Of a DNA stretch of 64,000 bases, positions 16,863 to 26,514 are shown one piece after another; the stretch's first letter is position 1; each line of letters starts with the position of its first letter. The stretch covers positions 3,782,001-3,846,000 of the forward strand of contig NZ_JAPEOB010000001.1 of NCBI RefSeq assembly GCF_026341775.1. Reading direction: 5' to 3'. Origin of the DNA: Streptomyces sp. NBC_00654 (GTDB lineage Bacteria; Actinomycetota; Actinomycetes; Streptomycetales; Streptomycetaceae). Made by a program: the position numbers and the translations under genes. Under the pieces are notes generated by a model, which made no database searches, had not been told where the DNA came from, and saw only the letters and a list, made by a program, of their open reading frames with translations.

Positions 16863-17708
16863 TCAGACGACGGTCCGGCGCCCCGCGCAGGCCGCGAGGG
16901 TCCGGCCCACGTCCCGTATGGCATGCACCGCGGCCCGCTCGGTACTCGGGCCCAGGGCCGTGTCCCAGTGCGCCACCACCGCGTACGCCAGCCGGCGTCT
17001 GCCGATGATGACACCGGCGTCGGCACGTACCCCGGTGTCGGTGCCGGTCTTGTTGGCCACCAGCAGCCCGTCGCGCGGCCGCTCGGGAAAGCCCGGGTCG
17101 TACGGGTCGTGGTCGACCAGTGCGGGGACCAGGCCGTGATCGGTGTTGGCCCGCATCCAGCGCAGCAGCCGGGCCGAGGCAGCCGGGCAGCCCATGGTGC
17201 CGCGCACCGCGTGTGCCACCAGCCTCGCCAGGTCCCGTGCGGTACCGGTGGCGAAGACGGGCGGCACGTCCGCACCACGGACGTCACGGACCTTGTCGTG
17301 CAGCGTGAGGTGGTCGAGCCCGAGCCCCTGTGCGAGCCGGGCCGTGGACTCGCGCCCCACGAGGCGCAGGAGTGCGTTGGTCGCGGTGTTGTCGCTCACC
17401 GAGGCGGTCAGCCAGGCCAGGTCCTCGACGGTCCAGCCGCGCCCGCTCAGCCGGCGCAGCAGACCGGTTCCGTCCGCCAGGTCCTCGTCGAGCACTTCCA
17501 CGAGGCGGTCGGCGGGCAGCTCCCCGGTGTCCAGTCGGCGCGCGACCTCGGCGAGCAGCAGCAGCTTCGAGGCGGACGCCACCGGCAGCACAGTGTGCTC
17601 GTCCACTCCCACCGTGCCGCCGCCGTCGATGTCGACGGCGGCGACGGCGAGGGTGAGCGGCAGCGCGGCCGAACGACGTGCCGCCGCGGCCACTTGGGCC
17701 AGACTCAT
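16863..17708 (-). CDS. leaderless class A beta-lactamase-like hydrolase
   Basis: A 281-residue protein with class A beta-lactamase motifs: S45-A-S-K48 (nucleophile and base), S105-D-N107, and K220-T-G222. The ExxLN motif of the omega loop, whose Glu drives deacylation, is not found between 130 and 160. With no signal peptide the protein should stay in the cytosol. It is therefore more likely an amide or ester hydrolase or transferase than a shield against periplasmic drugs. The ATG overlaps the TGA of the D-aminoacylase gene (ATGA), making it the last gene of a coupled five-gene operon. Confidence 0.8.
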   Translation of the reverse strand: MSLAQVAAAARRSAALPLTLAVAAVDIDGGGTVGVDEHTVLPVASASKLLLLAEVARRLDTGELPADRLVEVLDEDLADGTGLLRRLSGRGWTVEDLAWLTASVSDNTATNALLRLVGRESTARLAQGLGLDHLTLHDKVRDVRGADVPPVFATGTARDLARLVAHAVRGTMGCPAASARLLRWMRANTDHGLVPALVDHDPYDPGFPERPRDGLLVANKTGTDTGVRADAGVIIGRRRLAYAVVAHWDTALGPSTERAAVHAIRDVGRTLAACAGRRTVV

Positions 17709-19324
17709 CGGATTCTCACCACTTCTCCCGCCCGCGCCGAGGTCGGGCGGCCGTCTCTCGCCGCGACCTGTCCCGACACCACGACCGTATCGATGCCCTC
17801 GGGCGCCAGCAGCGGGTGGTCGAAGTCGGCGGTGTCGCGTACCGAAGCCGGGTCGAGCACGACCAGATCGGCCAGGGCGCCGTCGCGGACCACGCCGCGG
17901 CCGGTGAGGCCGAAGCGGCGGGCCGGCAGCCCCGTCATCTTGTGCACCGCGCTCTCCAGCGGGAGCAGCTGCTCGTCACGGGTGTAACGGCCGAGCACCC
18001 GGGCGAAACTCCCCGCCCAGCGCGGATGCGGCCGACCGGGTTTGGGGACGCCGTCCGAACCGATCATCGACAACGGGCTGGCGAGAACCCGGCGGACGTC
18101 GTCCTCGCGCATGGAATGGCTGATGATGGTCACTTCGCCCTGCTCGGCCAGCAGGAGATCGCACGCCTGGTCGACCGGATGGACGCCGCGCTCGGCTGCC
18201 AGGTCGGCGATGCTGCGCCCCTCGGCCTCGGGGTGCGTCTGCGCTGCGGCCACCGAGATGAGGTCCCAGCCGCCGTTTCCCACGGTGTTCTCCCATCCCT
18301 CGACGCCCTGGGCTATGTCCGTTCTGATCCGGTCGCGCGTCTCGGGCCGGCGCAGCCGTTCCAGCAGGGCTCCGATCCCGCCCTCACTCGCCCACGGGGG
18401 CAGCATGGCGTGCAGGACGGTGCTTCCCGCCGTGTACGGATATACGTCGCACAGCACGTCCACGCCTTCGACGCGGGCCCGTTCCAGCCGGGGCAGGGTA
18501 CGCAGTGTGGCGCCCCAGGCGTGCCGGCCCGCGGTCTTGTGGTGGGAAATCTGCAAGGGGGCGCCGGAGCGCACCGCGATCTCCAGGGCCTCCTCCAGCG
18601 CGGACTCCACCTGTGACATCTCGTCGCGCAGATGGGTGACGTAGGGCTTGCCGTGGCGGGCGGCGACCCTGGCCAGCGCGACGATCTCCTCGGTGTCGGC
18701 GTAGGTGCCGGGAGGGTAGATCAGCCCGGTGGACAGACCGGCCGCCCCCTGGGCCAGCGTCCGGTCCAGCAGTGCGCACATGGTGTCCAGTTCGTCGGCC
18801 CGGGGCGGCCGGTCCTCGAAGCCCATCACTCCGGCGCGCAGTGTGCCGTGGCCGACCAGCGAGGCGATGTGGGTGTGGCGCAGGGCAGGATCCTGTCCGG
18901 CGGCGAACGCGTCGAAGTCCACGGCGGGCCGCACCGGTCCGAGCCCGAACGTCACCCTGAGATGCTCGGCGAGTGCCGGTAGCCGTTCCGGGAGCGAGGG
19001 GAACAGGCTGGTCCCGCAGTTTCCGCAGATCTCCGTGGTGACGCCCTGAAGCAGCGGAGCCAGACGGAGGCCGTCGATCGGCTCAGTGGCTCCGCCGGTT
19101 CCGTGGGGCGCCGCGAGGGCGTCGGAGTGCGTGTGCACGTCGATGAAGCCGGGGGCGACGATGCGTCCGGTCACGTCCAGGGTCTCGGCGGCCGGGGCAG
19201 GGGCGCCGGCGGGGAGTACGGCGATCCGCCCGTCCACCACCGCGATGTCCGCTTCCCGGGCGGGTGCGCCGGTTCCGTCGACGAGCGTGCCGCCGCGCAG
19301 CAGCAGATCGAGGGGGCGGCCCAT
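17705..19324 (-). CDS. N-acyl-D-amino-acid deacylase (D-aminoacylase)
   Basis: A 539-residue amidohydrolase-superfamily enzyme. The metal-binding strand end is IDVHTHSD (H64, H66, D68). Further family blocks are GVTTEICGNCGTSLFP, GHGTLRAGVMG, GAAGLSTGLIYPPGTYADTE, YVTHLRDE, LQISHHK and IGSDGVP. Such enzymes free D-amino acids from N-acyl forms and from related imides or ureas. The start is ATG 19324 (or GTG 19327); both overlap the stop of the ABC ATPase gene. The importer upstream probably delivers its substrate. Confidence 0.88.
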   Translation of the reverse strand: MGRPLDLLLRGGTLVDGTGAPAREADIAVVDGRIAVLPAGAPAPAAETLDVTGRIVAPGFIDVHTHSDALAAPHGTGGATEPIDGLRLAPLLQGVTTEICGNCGTSLFPSLPERLPALAEHLRVTFGLGPVRPAVDFDAFAAGQDPALRHTHIASLVGHGTLRAGVMGFEDRPPRADELDTMCALLDRTLAQGAAGLSTGLIYPPGTYADTEEIVALARVAARHGKPYVTHLRDEMSQVESALEEALEIAVRSGAPLQISHHKTAGRHAWGATLRTLPRLERARVEGVDVLCDVYPYTAGSTVLHAMLPPWASEGGIGALLERLRRPETRDRIRTDIAQGVEGWENTVGNGGWDLISVAAAQTHPEAEGRSIADLAAERGVHPVDQACDLLLAEQGEVTIISHSMREDDVRRVLASPLSMIGSDGVPKPGRPHPRWAGSFARVLGRYTRDEQLLPLESAVHKMTGLPARRFGLTGRGVVRDGALADLVVLDPASVRDTADFDHPLLAPEGIDTVVVSGQVAARDGRPTSARAGEVVRIR

Positions 19325-20097
19325 CACAGCACCGTCGACAGGAAGGCCCGCGTACGGTCGTGCCGCGGGTCGGTGAACAACACGTCCGGGCTCCCGGCCT
19401 CGACGACGGCCCCCCGGTCCATGAACAGGACCCGGTCGGCGACCTCGCGGGCGAAGCCCATCTCATGGGTGACCACGACCATCGTCATACCGCTTCGGGC
19501 CAGGTCGCGCATGACGCCGAGCACCTCGCCGACGAGTTCGGGATCGAGGGCGGAGGTCGGTTCGTCGAAGAGCATGAGGACTGGTTCCATGGCCAGGGCG
19601 CGGGCGATCGCCACCCGCTGCTGCTGCCCGCCGGACAGCTGCTCCGGATAGTGGTCCGCCCGGTCCGCGAGACCGACGTCGGCCAGCAGCTTGCGGGCCT
19701 GCTTCTCGGCCTGTGCACGGGGCCGGCCCTTGACGGCGACCGGACCCTCCATCACGTTCTGCACCGCTGTGCGGTGCGGGAACAGGTGGAAACGCTGGAA
19801 CACCATGCCGATCCGCTCGCGTTGCCGCCGGACGTCCCGGGCACGCCGCTCGCGCAGCACCCGCCCGGACGGGCCGTGCTGTTCGTAGCCGACCAGTTCA
19901 CCGTCCATCCACACCCGCCCCGCGTCGATCCGCTCAAGATGGTTGAAGCAGCGCAGCAGTGTGGACTTCCCGGACCCGGAGGGGCCGATGACACAGAGCA
20001 CTTCACCGCTGCTGACGTCCAGGTCGATGCCCTGAAGCACCTCGGTGTCACCGAACCTCTTGCGTACCCCGCGGGCCCTGAGGATCACGTCGTTCAT
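19324..20097 (-). CDS. polar amino acid ABC transporter ATPase
   Basis: A 257-residue ATPase with Walker [11 protein letters not shown]-loop [10 protein letters not shown], signature [10 protein letters not shown], Walker [14 protein letters not shown] and the switch His in VVTHEMGF. The FNHLERID stretch is typical of GlnQ/HisP-type polar amino acid importers. Its start overlaps the permease stop by 4 bases. It powers the importer formed with the two upstream genes. Confidence 0.92.
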   Translation of the reverse strand: MNDVILRARGVRKRFGDTEVLQGIDLDVSSGEVLCVIGPSGSGKSTLLRCFNHLERIDAGRVWMDGELVGYEQHGPSGRVLRERRARDVRRQRERIGMVFQRFHLFPHRTAVQNVMEGPVAVKGRPRAQAEKQARKLLADVGLADRADHYPEQLSGGQQQRVAIARALAMEPVLMLFDEPTSALDPELVGEVLGVMRDLARSGMTMVVVTHEMGFAREVADRVLFMDRGAVVEAGSPDVLFTDPRHDRTRAFLSTVL

Positions 20098-21068
20098 GCC
20101 GCTGCTCCTTTCTTGGTGCGTCCGGGCAGGAGATTGGCCAGGATCCTGCTCCGCAGCACGGGAGCGGCGCCGGGGCTGTAGCGACGCTCGACGGCGTGCT
20201 GGCCGATGGTGGCGATGGTGGTGAGCACGAGGTACCAGATCGAGGCCACCAGGAGCAGCGCGACCACTTCGAAGTTGGCGAGGTAGAGGTGCTGGGACAC
20301 GGTCATCAGATCGGCTCCGGCGATGACCGAGACCAGCGAGGTCGTCTTGAGCATGGAGATGAACTGGTTGCCGAACGGCGGAATGATGACCCGCATCGCC
20401 TGCGGAAGGATGATCCGGGACAGGATCCGGCGGTTCGACATCCCGATGGAGGCGCCCGCCTCGCGCTGGCCGGGATCCACGCTCTGGATGCCGGCTCGCA
20501 CGATCTCTGCCATGTAGGCGCCCTCGTTGATGGAGAGACCGAGAAGGGCGGCCACGAATCCGGTGATGACCTGGTTGGACTGCCAGCTGATGAGTTTGGG
20601 GCCGTCGAACGGGATTCCGATGCTGATCACCGGGAACAGCAGGGCCAGGTTGAACCAGAAGATGAGCTGGACCAGCAGCGGGGTGCCCCGGAAGAACCAG
20701 GTGTAGGCACCGGCGGTGAGACGCAGGACCGGACTGTCGGACAGTTGCATCACCGCGACGACGATCCCGATGGCGATGCCGAGGATCATCGAGATGAGGG
20801 TGAGCTGAATGGTCACCCCGAGGCCTTTGAGAATCACGCCGTCGAACTGGTACTTGGCGACGATGTCCCAGTGAAGATTGGGGTTGACGATGATGGTGTA
20901 GGCGAGCCACACGGCGAACAGCGCGGCGGCGAGAACCGCGAGCCAGCGCCCGGGGCGAGGCCGTTTGGTCACCTGGAGGGAGAGGTCGTCCTCCTGCGGC
21001 GTCCCGTCGGCGGGGAAGACTTCCGGCTTCCCGCCGGGAGCGATACCGGGTATTTTCTGGTGGTTCAT
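20094..21068 (-). CDS. polar amino acid ABC transporter permease
   Basis: A 324-residue membrane protein. After a cytosolic N-terminus of about 40 residues come a first helix ([20 protein letters not shown]) and the HisM-type core of about five helices. The coupling loop with the EAA motif reads [33 protein letters not shown] is a family hallmark. It starts 8 bases after the binding-protein gene. A single permease gene suggests a homodimer. Confidence 0.9.
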   Translation of the reverse strand: MNHQKIPGIAPGGKPEVFPADGTPQEDDLSLQVTKRPRPGRWLAVLAAALFAVWLAYTIIVNPNLHWDIVAKYQFDGVILKGLGVTIQLTLISMILGIAIGIVVAVMQLSDSPVLRLTAGAYTWFFRGTPLLVQLIFWFNLALLFPVISIGIPFDGPKLISWQSNQVITGFVAALLGLSINEGAYMAEIVRAGIQSVDPGQREAGASIGMSNRRILSRIILPQAMRVIIPPFGNQFISMLKTTSLVSVIAGADLMTVSQHLYLANFEVVALLLVASIWYLVLTTIATIGQHAVERRYSPGAAPVLRSRILANLLPGRTKKGAAA

Positions 21069-21076
21069 TTCCGTTC

Positions 21077-21961
21077 TCACTGCCCGTCGTTGACGGTGGC
21101 CTCGGGTACGGCGCTGTCGCCGACTCCCCAGGTGTCGAGGATCTTCTTGTAGCCGCCGTTGTCGATGAGTTCCTGCAGGGCCTCGCGGACGGCGTCGCGC
21201 AGTCCGCTCTGGCTCTTCGCGGACGCGATGCCCCAGGGCGCGGTGCCGTACTGCTCCGGCAGGACCTCGTACGAGCTGCTCTTCTTCGTGAACATCTTGG
21301 CGACGGGATAGTCGACGATGGTCGCGACCGCGCGCCCACTGTCCAGTTGCAGCAGCCCGGTCGGTGCGTCCTCGCTCTGCGAGATCCGCATCTTCTCCTG
21401 GCATTTGGCGTTCTGTTCCTCGCCGATGTGGAGGTTGGAGCTGCCCTTGGCGAGGACGACGGTCTTTCCGCAGAGGTCCGCGAGCGACTTGATGTCCTGC
21501 GGGTTGCCCTGCTTCGTCATGATGACGCCGCCGGTGCGGAAGTAGTCGACGAAGTCGACCGCCTGGCGCCGCTGGGCGCTGTCGGTCATGGACGACATGA
21601 CCAGGTCGAACCGTCCGGACTCCAGTCCCGGGATCAGCCCGTCGAAGGCGGCGTTGGTGAGTTCGAGCTTCAGCTTGAGCCGCCCGGCAATGGCCTTGGC
21701 CAGGTCGGGGTCGACACCGGTGAGCCGGGTGGTGCCGGGCTCGTACATCTCCATCGGCGGATAGCCGACCGCGGTGGCTACCCGGAGCACACCCTTCTGC
21801 CGGTACTCGGCCGGCAGAAGCTCGGCCGCGGTCCGGCCGGAGGCGGCCTGCGACTCGGCCCCGGACGGGGCGTCGCCCTGGCCGGAGCGCCCGCAGGCGG
21901 TGGCCGAGAGGACCACCACGGCCAGGGCTGCCAGACAGCGCAGAGAACGGGAATGATTCAT
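21077..21961 (-). CDS. amino acid ABC transporter substrate-binding lipoprotein
   Basis: A 294-residue SBP_bac_3-family lipoprotein with lipobox S-A-T-A-C at C23. The fold markers are [36 protein letters not shown] and [20 protein letters not shown]. It is the first gene of the five-gene operon running down to 16863, and the likely promoter lies at 21962-22020. Given the partners, the ligand may be a D-amino acid, an N-acylated one or a muropeptide piece; this is inferred from context only. Confidence 0.9.
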   Translation of the reverse strand: MNHSRSLRCLAALAVVVLSATACGRSGQGDAPSGAESQAASGRTAAELLPAEYRQKGVLRVATAVGYPPMEMYEPGTTRLTGVDPDLAKAIAGRLKLKLELTNAAFDGLIPGLESGRFDLVMSSMTDSAQRRQAVDFVDYFRTGGVIMTKQGNPQDIKSLADLCGKTVVLAKGSSNLHIGEEQNAKCQEKMRISQSEDAPTGLLQLDSGRAVATIVDYPVAKMFTKKSSSYEVLPEQYGTAPWGIASAKSQSGLRDAVREALQELIDNGGYKKILDTWGVGDSAVPEATVNDGQ

Positions 21962-22104
21962 CAGATTTCTCCCTCACGGGTGCGGTGCGCCGATGCTGGC
22001 AGTCGCACACGGTGAATGGAAGATGATGAAGCTATTCATGCCTCACCATCGAAATCTGTACGGGTCCGGTCCGCTCCCGGGCCAAGCGCTGGAGCCAATG
22101 GACG

Positions 22105-22275
22105 GTGCACGGAGCGGGTGGGCGGTGCCTGCTCGTCCAGGGTGACGACGTCCCTCACCCGCCCATCGCCGACGGCCGCCGCATCCCACTCGCCATGTCG
22201 CCCTGTGACAAGTGCTTCACCGCCCTGTCCCGACTGTGTGCCATCTGCCGTGGGAAGCTGTTGTCCTTCCGATAG
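22105..22275 (+). CDS. small CxxC-pair protein or fragment
   Basis: A frame open from GTG 22105 to TAG 22275 encodes 56 residues with Streptomyces-like codon use: VQGDDVPHPPIADGRRIPLA then CDKC and CAIC. The two CxxC pairs could bind zinc. The upstream reading has no start with a clear ribosome site, so it may be the tail of a lost gene near the IS remnant. No family is recognised. Confidence 0.3.
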   Translation: MHGAGGRCLLVQGDDVPHPPIADGRRIPLAMSPCDKCFTALSRLCAICRGKLLSFR

Positions 22276-22406
22276 TGACGGATGCGTTTTCGCTGGTCAG
22301 GCATAGTGCTGGTGCCTCGGTGGCAGAGACGGGGTGCCGTGTCGTCTCTTGGCGGAGGTGCCGGACGCCGTCGGTGATGGGGCTGCCGAGGAACGCCCGG
22401 GGATGT

Positions 22407-22574
22407 TCAGGGTGCTCGCCGGGCGAGCCGGCGGCTCATGACCATGCTCATCGACCACCGGATCATCGCCTCGGAGGTGTCGGTGCGGACCTCGTGGTCG
22501 CGGACCGGGCGGCGTGAGTGCATCAGCCAGGCGAACGTCCGTTCCACCAGCCACCTCTTCGGCAGCGGCTGAAA
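22407..22574 (-). mobile_element. IS5-type transposase 3' remnant
   Basis: PLPKRWLVERTFAWLMHSRR and VRDHEVRT are the C-terminal end of DDE transposases of the IS4/IS5 group (family motif WVVERTFAWL, with the catalytic Glu in VERTF). Only about 50 residues remain, bordering the HAD gene stop. No matching terminal repeats were found by eye. Confidence 0.7.
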
Positions 22575-22582
22575 GGGGCGGT

Positions 22583-23251
22583 CTACGTCGTCGGCATCGG
22601 TACGGTCAGCGCGGAGAGCAGTGCCAGGTCGGCCTGTTCGAGGCTGTCCAGCAGGGTGATCCGGTCGGCCTCGGCGATCGGCACGGTCGAGGGAACCGCC
22701 ACCACCGAGCATCCGGCGGCGAGCGCGGAGGCGACCCCGGTCGGAGTGTCCTCGACGGCCACGCAGACCGAAGGGTCCAGCCCGAGTCGAGCGGCGGCGG
22801 CCAGGTAGGGAGCAGGGTCGGGCTTGGTGCGTTCGGTGTCCTCGGCGGCGAGGGTGACGTGGAAGAAGCCATGGCCGAGGTGGCCGAGGACAAGGTCCAC
22901 TACCCGGCGGGGGGAGGCCGAGACCAGCGCGGTCGGCACGGCGGCTTCGTGCAGTTCGGCGAGGAGCGCCAGTGCGCCGGGCCGGGGGACGACCTCGGCG
23001 GCCACCTTGCTGCTGAACGCGTCGGTGAGGAGTTCGGCCAAGGCAGCCGCGGCGAGGCCGGTCCGGGTCACGCGGTGCAGATGGTCTGCGGTGTGGTCGA
23101 CGGCGCGCCCGAGCACCTCGGGCAGGTCCTCCTCGATGAGGGTATGGCCGAGGCCGGCGGCGAGTTCGGCGGTGGCCTGGAGCCAGAGCCGCTCGGTGTC
23201 GACCAGTGTGCCGTCCATGTCGAACAGGACGGCGGCGGGGAGTGCGGGCAC
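22583..23251 (-). CDS. HAD-superfamily sugar phosphatase/phosphoglucomutase-like
   Basis: A 222-residue HAD hydrolase. Motif I is F-D11-M-D13-G-T with the D11 nucleophile, motif II is TALVSASP, motif III is TKPDP and motif IV is VAVEDTPTG. The helical cap places it in the beta-phosphoglucomutase-like subfamily that dephosphorylates or isomerises sugar phosphates. The GTG at 23251 is chosen for its GAAGG site; an ATG further up would add a non-domain leader. It is the last gene of the glycan operon, 148 bases after GH38. Confidence 0.82.
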   Translation of the reverse strand: MPALPAAVLFDMDGTLVDTERLWLQATAELAAGLGHTLIEEDLPEVLGRAVDHTADHLHRVTRTGLAAAALAELLTDAFSSKVAAEVVPRPGALALLAELHEAAVPTALVSASPRRVVDLVLGHLGHGFFHVTLAAEDTERTKPDPAPYLAAAARLGLDPSVCVAVEDTPTGVASALAAGCSVVAVPSTVPIAEADRITLLDSLEQADLALLSALTVPMPTT

Positions 23252-23399
23252 GGCGGTCCTACCTTCTCGGGCGTGGGGCGACTGATCACCTGCGGGCCGG
23301 TGGCCCGGGGATCCAAGGTGCCACCGGTACTGAGGGCTCTCGCGAATCCTGAAGGCCACCGCATCCCCTGAGCTGGGGTGTTACGAAGACCACTGGTGC

Positions 23400-26300
23400 T
23401 CAAGCACCCGTCAGGGGCCTCAGCCGGAGAGTGAGGATCTGGAACGGGCGGAGGGCCAGGCGCACCCCTCGATCGACCACCTGTACGGCGTCCACGCACT
23501 CACGCGGGTCGAGTTCGCGCTCCAGGAGATCGGTTCCGGTCGCTGACGCCAGTGGGAAGGCGGTGGTCAGGAGGGTTCGGGCACGTCCACCGTGGGCCTC
23601 GTAGAGGCGTACGACGATGTCGCCGGAACGATCGTCGGCAAGTTTGACCGTCTCGATGACGACGGCCCGGTTGTCCGTGGTGACGAGCGGCTGGACCCCG
23701 GCCGAGCCGGGGAGGCTCCGCTCCGGCTGGTTGAACGTGTAGCCCTCGCGGACGGCGTCGGCGATGTCGGCGCCGATGACGAATCCGTAGCGCAGGTGGT
23801 GGTGGCCCTGGTCGGCATCCGGGTCGGGGAAGCGGGGAGCGCGGAGCAGGGAGAGCCTGAGGGTGGTGGTGGTTCCGCCGTCGGCACGGACGTCCCGAGT
23901 GATCTCGTGCCCATAGGTCGAATCGTTGACCACGGCCGCGCCCCACCCCCGTTCGCCGAGATGCAGGAAGCGGTGGGCGCAGACCTCGAACTTGGCCGCG
24001 TCCCAGCTGGTGTTGGTGTGGGTGGGACGCCGGACGTGTCCGAAGGGGATCTCCGCACTGGAGTGGTCGGCCCGCACATCGAGCGGGAAGGCGGCCTTGA
24101 GCAGCTTCTCCCTCTCGTGCCAGTCGATCTCGGTGTCGATGTCCAGACGTCGGGAGCCTTCGGAAACGGAGACCAGTTGTTCGACGCGGGAGTCGCCGAA
24201 GGTCCGCACGATCCGGACACCGCCCTCCTCCGCCCCGACCGAATCGGCGTCGAGGAGATGGCGAACGGTGTTGCGGTAGAACACGTCGATGTCCCAGGCG
24301 TCGTACTCGTTGGGGAAGTCCTGGTGCAGTTGGAGGAGGTTGGCGGGGGCGCCCGGGGCCAGTGCCTCGCGCCCGGCCGCGATGTCGTACGCCGAGGTCA
24401 CCAGGCCCCGGGCGTCGACCCGGACTCGTACCAGGCCGTTGTCCAGCACGAAACCGTCCCCGCAGGGGACCGGTGCGACGGGCCGGCCCGTCGCACCGGT
24501 CCGGATCGTGGCGCCGAGGGCGGGGACACCGTCGCGGGCGAACGGAGCGGCGTTGAAGACCACGGGCAGATCGCCCTCGCCGGCCAGGGCACGCTGGGCG
24601 GCGTCCGTGATCGTGCGCAGCTCGGCGGTGACGGCGGCATAGGTCTCTTCCGCCTCCCGGTGCACCCAGGCGATGGAGGAGCCGGGCAGGATGTCGTGGA
24701 ACTGGTGCAGCAGGACCGTCTTCCACAACCGGTCCAGAGCCTGGTACGGGTACGCGAATCCGGTGCGCACGGCGGCGGTCGCCGACCACAGCTCGGCTTC
24801 CCGCAGCATGTGCTCACTGCGCCGGTTGCCCTGCTTGGTCCTCAACTGGCTGGTCAGCGTGCCGCGGTGGAATTCCAGGTACAGCTCTCCCTGCCACACC
24901 GGCGCGTCGGGGTATTCGGCGTGTGCCCGCTCGAAGAAGTCCGAGGGGCTCTCGATGACGACCCTGGCCGAGCCCTCCAGATCGCCGAGACGCTCGGCCC
25001 GCGCCAGCATCTCCCGGGTGGGGCCGCCGCCGCCGTCACCGTAGCCGAACGGGAGCAGCGAGCTGTTGGCCGCCTCCCTGTCCTGGAAATTGCCGACGGC
25101 GTGGGCGAGTTCGGCGCCGGTGATCTCGGCGTTGTAGGTGTCGACCGGCGGGAAGTGGCTGAAGATCCTGGTGCCGTCGATGCCCTCCCACCAGAAGGTG
25201 TGGTGCGGGAACTTGTTGGTGGTGTTCCAGGAGATCTTCTGGGTGAGGAACCACCGGACCCCGGCCAGTTTCATCAGCTGCGGCATGGCCGCGTTGTAGC
25301 CGAAGGTGTCGGGCAGCCACATCTCCTCGGTCTCGACGCCGAACTCGTCGAGGTAGAAGCGCTTTCCGTGGATCAGCTGCCGGGCGAGGGACTCGCCGCC
25401 GGTGATGTTGGTGTCGGGTTCCACCCACAGACTGCCGACGGGGAGGAACTGGCCCTTGTCCGCCTTCTCCCGCACCCGGCTGTAGACCTCGGGGCGGTGC
25501 TCCTTGAGCCAGGCCAATTGCTGGGCCTGGGACATGGCGAAGAGGAACCCCGGGTGGTCGTCCATGAGATGGGTGACGTTGGAGAGGGTCCTGGCGACCT
25601 TGCGGACGGTCTCACGAAGCGGCCACAGCCAGGCGGTGTCGATGTGGGCGTGTCCGACGGCGGACATCCGGTGGGCGCCGGAGGCCGCGGGGGCGGCGAA
25701 CGCCGGGCGCAGCACCTCGCGGGCGGCGGGGGCGCTGCCGCCGATGTCCTGCAGGTCGACCGCGTCCAGAGCCCGCTCGATGGTGTGCAGGAGCTGCCAG
25801 CGGCGCGGCTCGGCCTCGGGCAGTTCGCGCATGAGCCCCCCGAGGACGTCCAGGTCGTGCACGAGTTCCGACACCTGCGTGTCGAGGACCGCCAGCTCCA
25901 GCCGGAGCAGCCGGTACTGGGGTGCGCTCTCGGATGCGGCTCCCGTCAGCCAGGAGGGCCGGTCCCCGGTCCGGGACGGGACGTGGTCATCGACCAGGTT
26001 GGGATTGGCGGCGGCCTCGACGTAGTAGGTGAAATCCTCCCCGCCGACCGCCGGATCGGCGACCGGAATACAGGCGTTGCGGGGGTTGAGGGCTTTCACC
26101 ACGCTGCCGTCCGCCCGGTGGACCAGGCCCTCGGCGGAGAAGCCCGCGCCGGTGGCGTCGAAGCCGAGGTCGATGACCGCCTCGACCCGCAGGCCGGCCC
26201 ACTCCTCCGGAACCCTGCCGCTGATCCTGAACCAGCTCGTGGACCAGGGCGGCCCCCACCGGTGCCCGAGCGCCACGGGTTCGTACGGTGCGGCCAGGCC

Positions 26301-26441
26301 GTCGGACACGGGGACCGGTTCGCCCGGCACGTTCCAGACCGCGATCTCGACCGGGACGGTACGCGCGTGGACCGCGGGCCGGATGCGCTGGTTCAGCACC
26401 CGGTCGAGCCGCTGTTCGGTGAGGCGCCGCTTGCTGTGCAT
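23400..26441 (-). CDS. GH38 alpha-mannosidase
   Basis: A 1013-residue cytosolic glycosidase. The GH38 zinc site begins with GHAHIDTAWLWPLRET; the nucleophile Asp sits in WLPDTFGYNAAMPQLM; the central helices and the C-terminal beta domains (VRIVRTFGDSRVEQ, SYDIAAG region) match bacterial class II mannosidases. It removes alpha-linked mannose from oligosaccharides. No signal peptide, so substrates are imported, presumably by the ABC genes of the same operon. A GGAGGA site precedes the ATG. Confidence 0.93.
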   Translation of the reverse strand: MHSKRRLTEQRLDRVLNQRIRPAVHARTVPVEIAVWNVPGEPVPVSDGLAAPYEPVALGHRWGPPWSTSWFRISGRVPEEWAGLRVEAVIDLGFDATGAGFSAEGLVHRADGSVVKALNPRNACIPVADPAVGGEDFTYYVEAAANPNLVDDHVPSRTGDRPSWLTGAASESAPQYRLLRLELAVLDTQVSELVHDLDVLGGLMRELPEAEPRRWQLLHTIERALDAVDLQDIGGSAPAAREVLRPAFAAPAASGAHRMSAVGHAHIDTAWLWPLRETVRKVARTLSNVTHLMDDHPGFLFAMSQAQQLAWLKEHRPEVYSRVREKADKGQFLPVGSLWVEPDTNITGGESLARQLIHGKRFYLDEFGVETEEMWLPDTFGYNAAMPQLMKLAGVRWFLTQKISWNTTNKFPHHTFWWEGIDGTRIFSHFPPVDTYNAEITGAELAHAVGNFQDREAANSSLLPFGYGDGGGGPTREMLARAERLGDLEGSARVVIESPSDFFERAHAEYPDAPVWQGELYLEFHRGTLTSQLRTKQGNRRSEHMLREAELWSATAAVRTGFAYPYQALDRLWKTVLLHQFHDILPGSSIAWVHREAEETYAAVTAELRTITDAAQRALAGEGDLPVVFNAAPFARDGVPALGATIRTGATGRPVAPVPCGDGFVLDNGLVRVRVDARGLVTSAYDIAAGREALAPGAPANLLQLHQDFPNEYDAWDIDVFYRNTVRHLLDADSVGAEEGGVRIVRTFGDSRVEQLVSVSEGSRRLDIDTEIDWHEREKLLKAAFPLDVRADHSSAEIPFGHVRRPTHTNTSWDAAKFEVCAHRFLHLGERGWGAAVVNDSTYGHEITRDVRADGGTTTTLRLSLLRAPRFPDPDADQGHHHLRYGFVIGADIADAVREGYTFNQPERSLPGSAGVQPLVTTDNRAVVIETVKLADDRSGDIVVRLYEAHGGRARTLLTTAFPLASATGTDLLERELDPRECVDAVQVVDRGVRLALRPFQILTLRLRPLTGA

Positions 26442-26514
26442 GGATTCCTCCGTCGTCGGGTCGGTGCGGCCGGTCGGTCCACCGGCCGAGGTGTACCGAC
26501 CGGTGCCACGGACC

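Noticed and set aside
16863..17708. Classical secreted class A beta-lactamase
   Set aside because: No signal peptide and no ExxLN motif, so the resistance label is not supported.
19325..21339. Single 671-codon fusion of permease and ATPase
   Set aside because: The upstream part is a shadow frame of the permease gene; ATG 20097 gives a normal ATPase and overlaps the permease stop.
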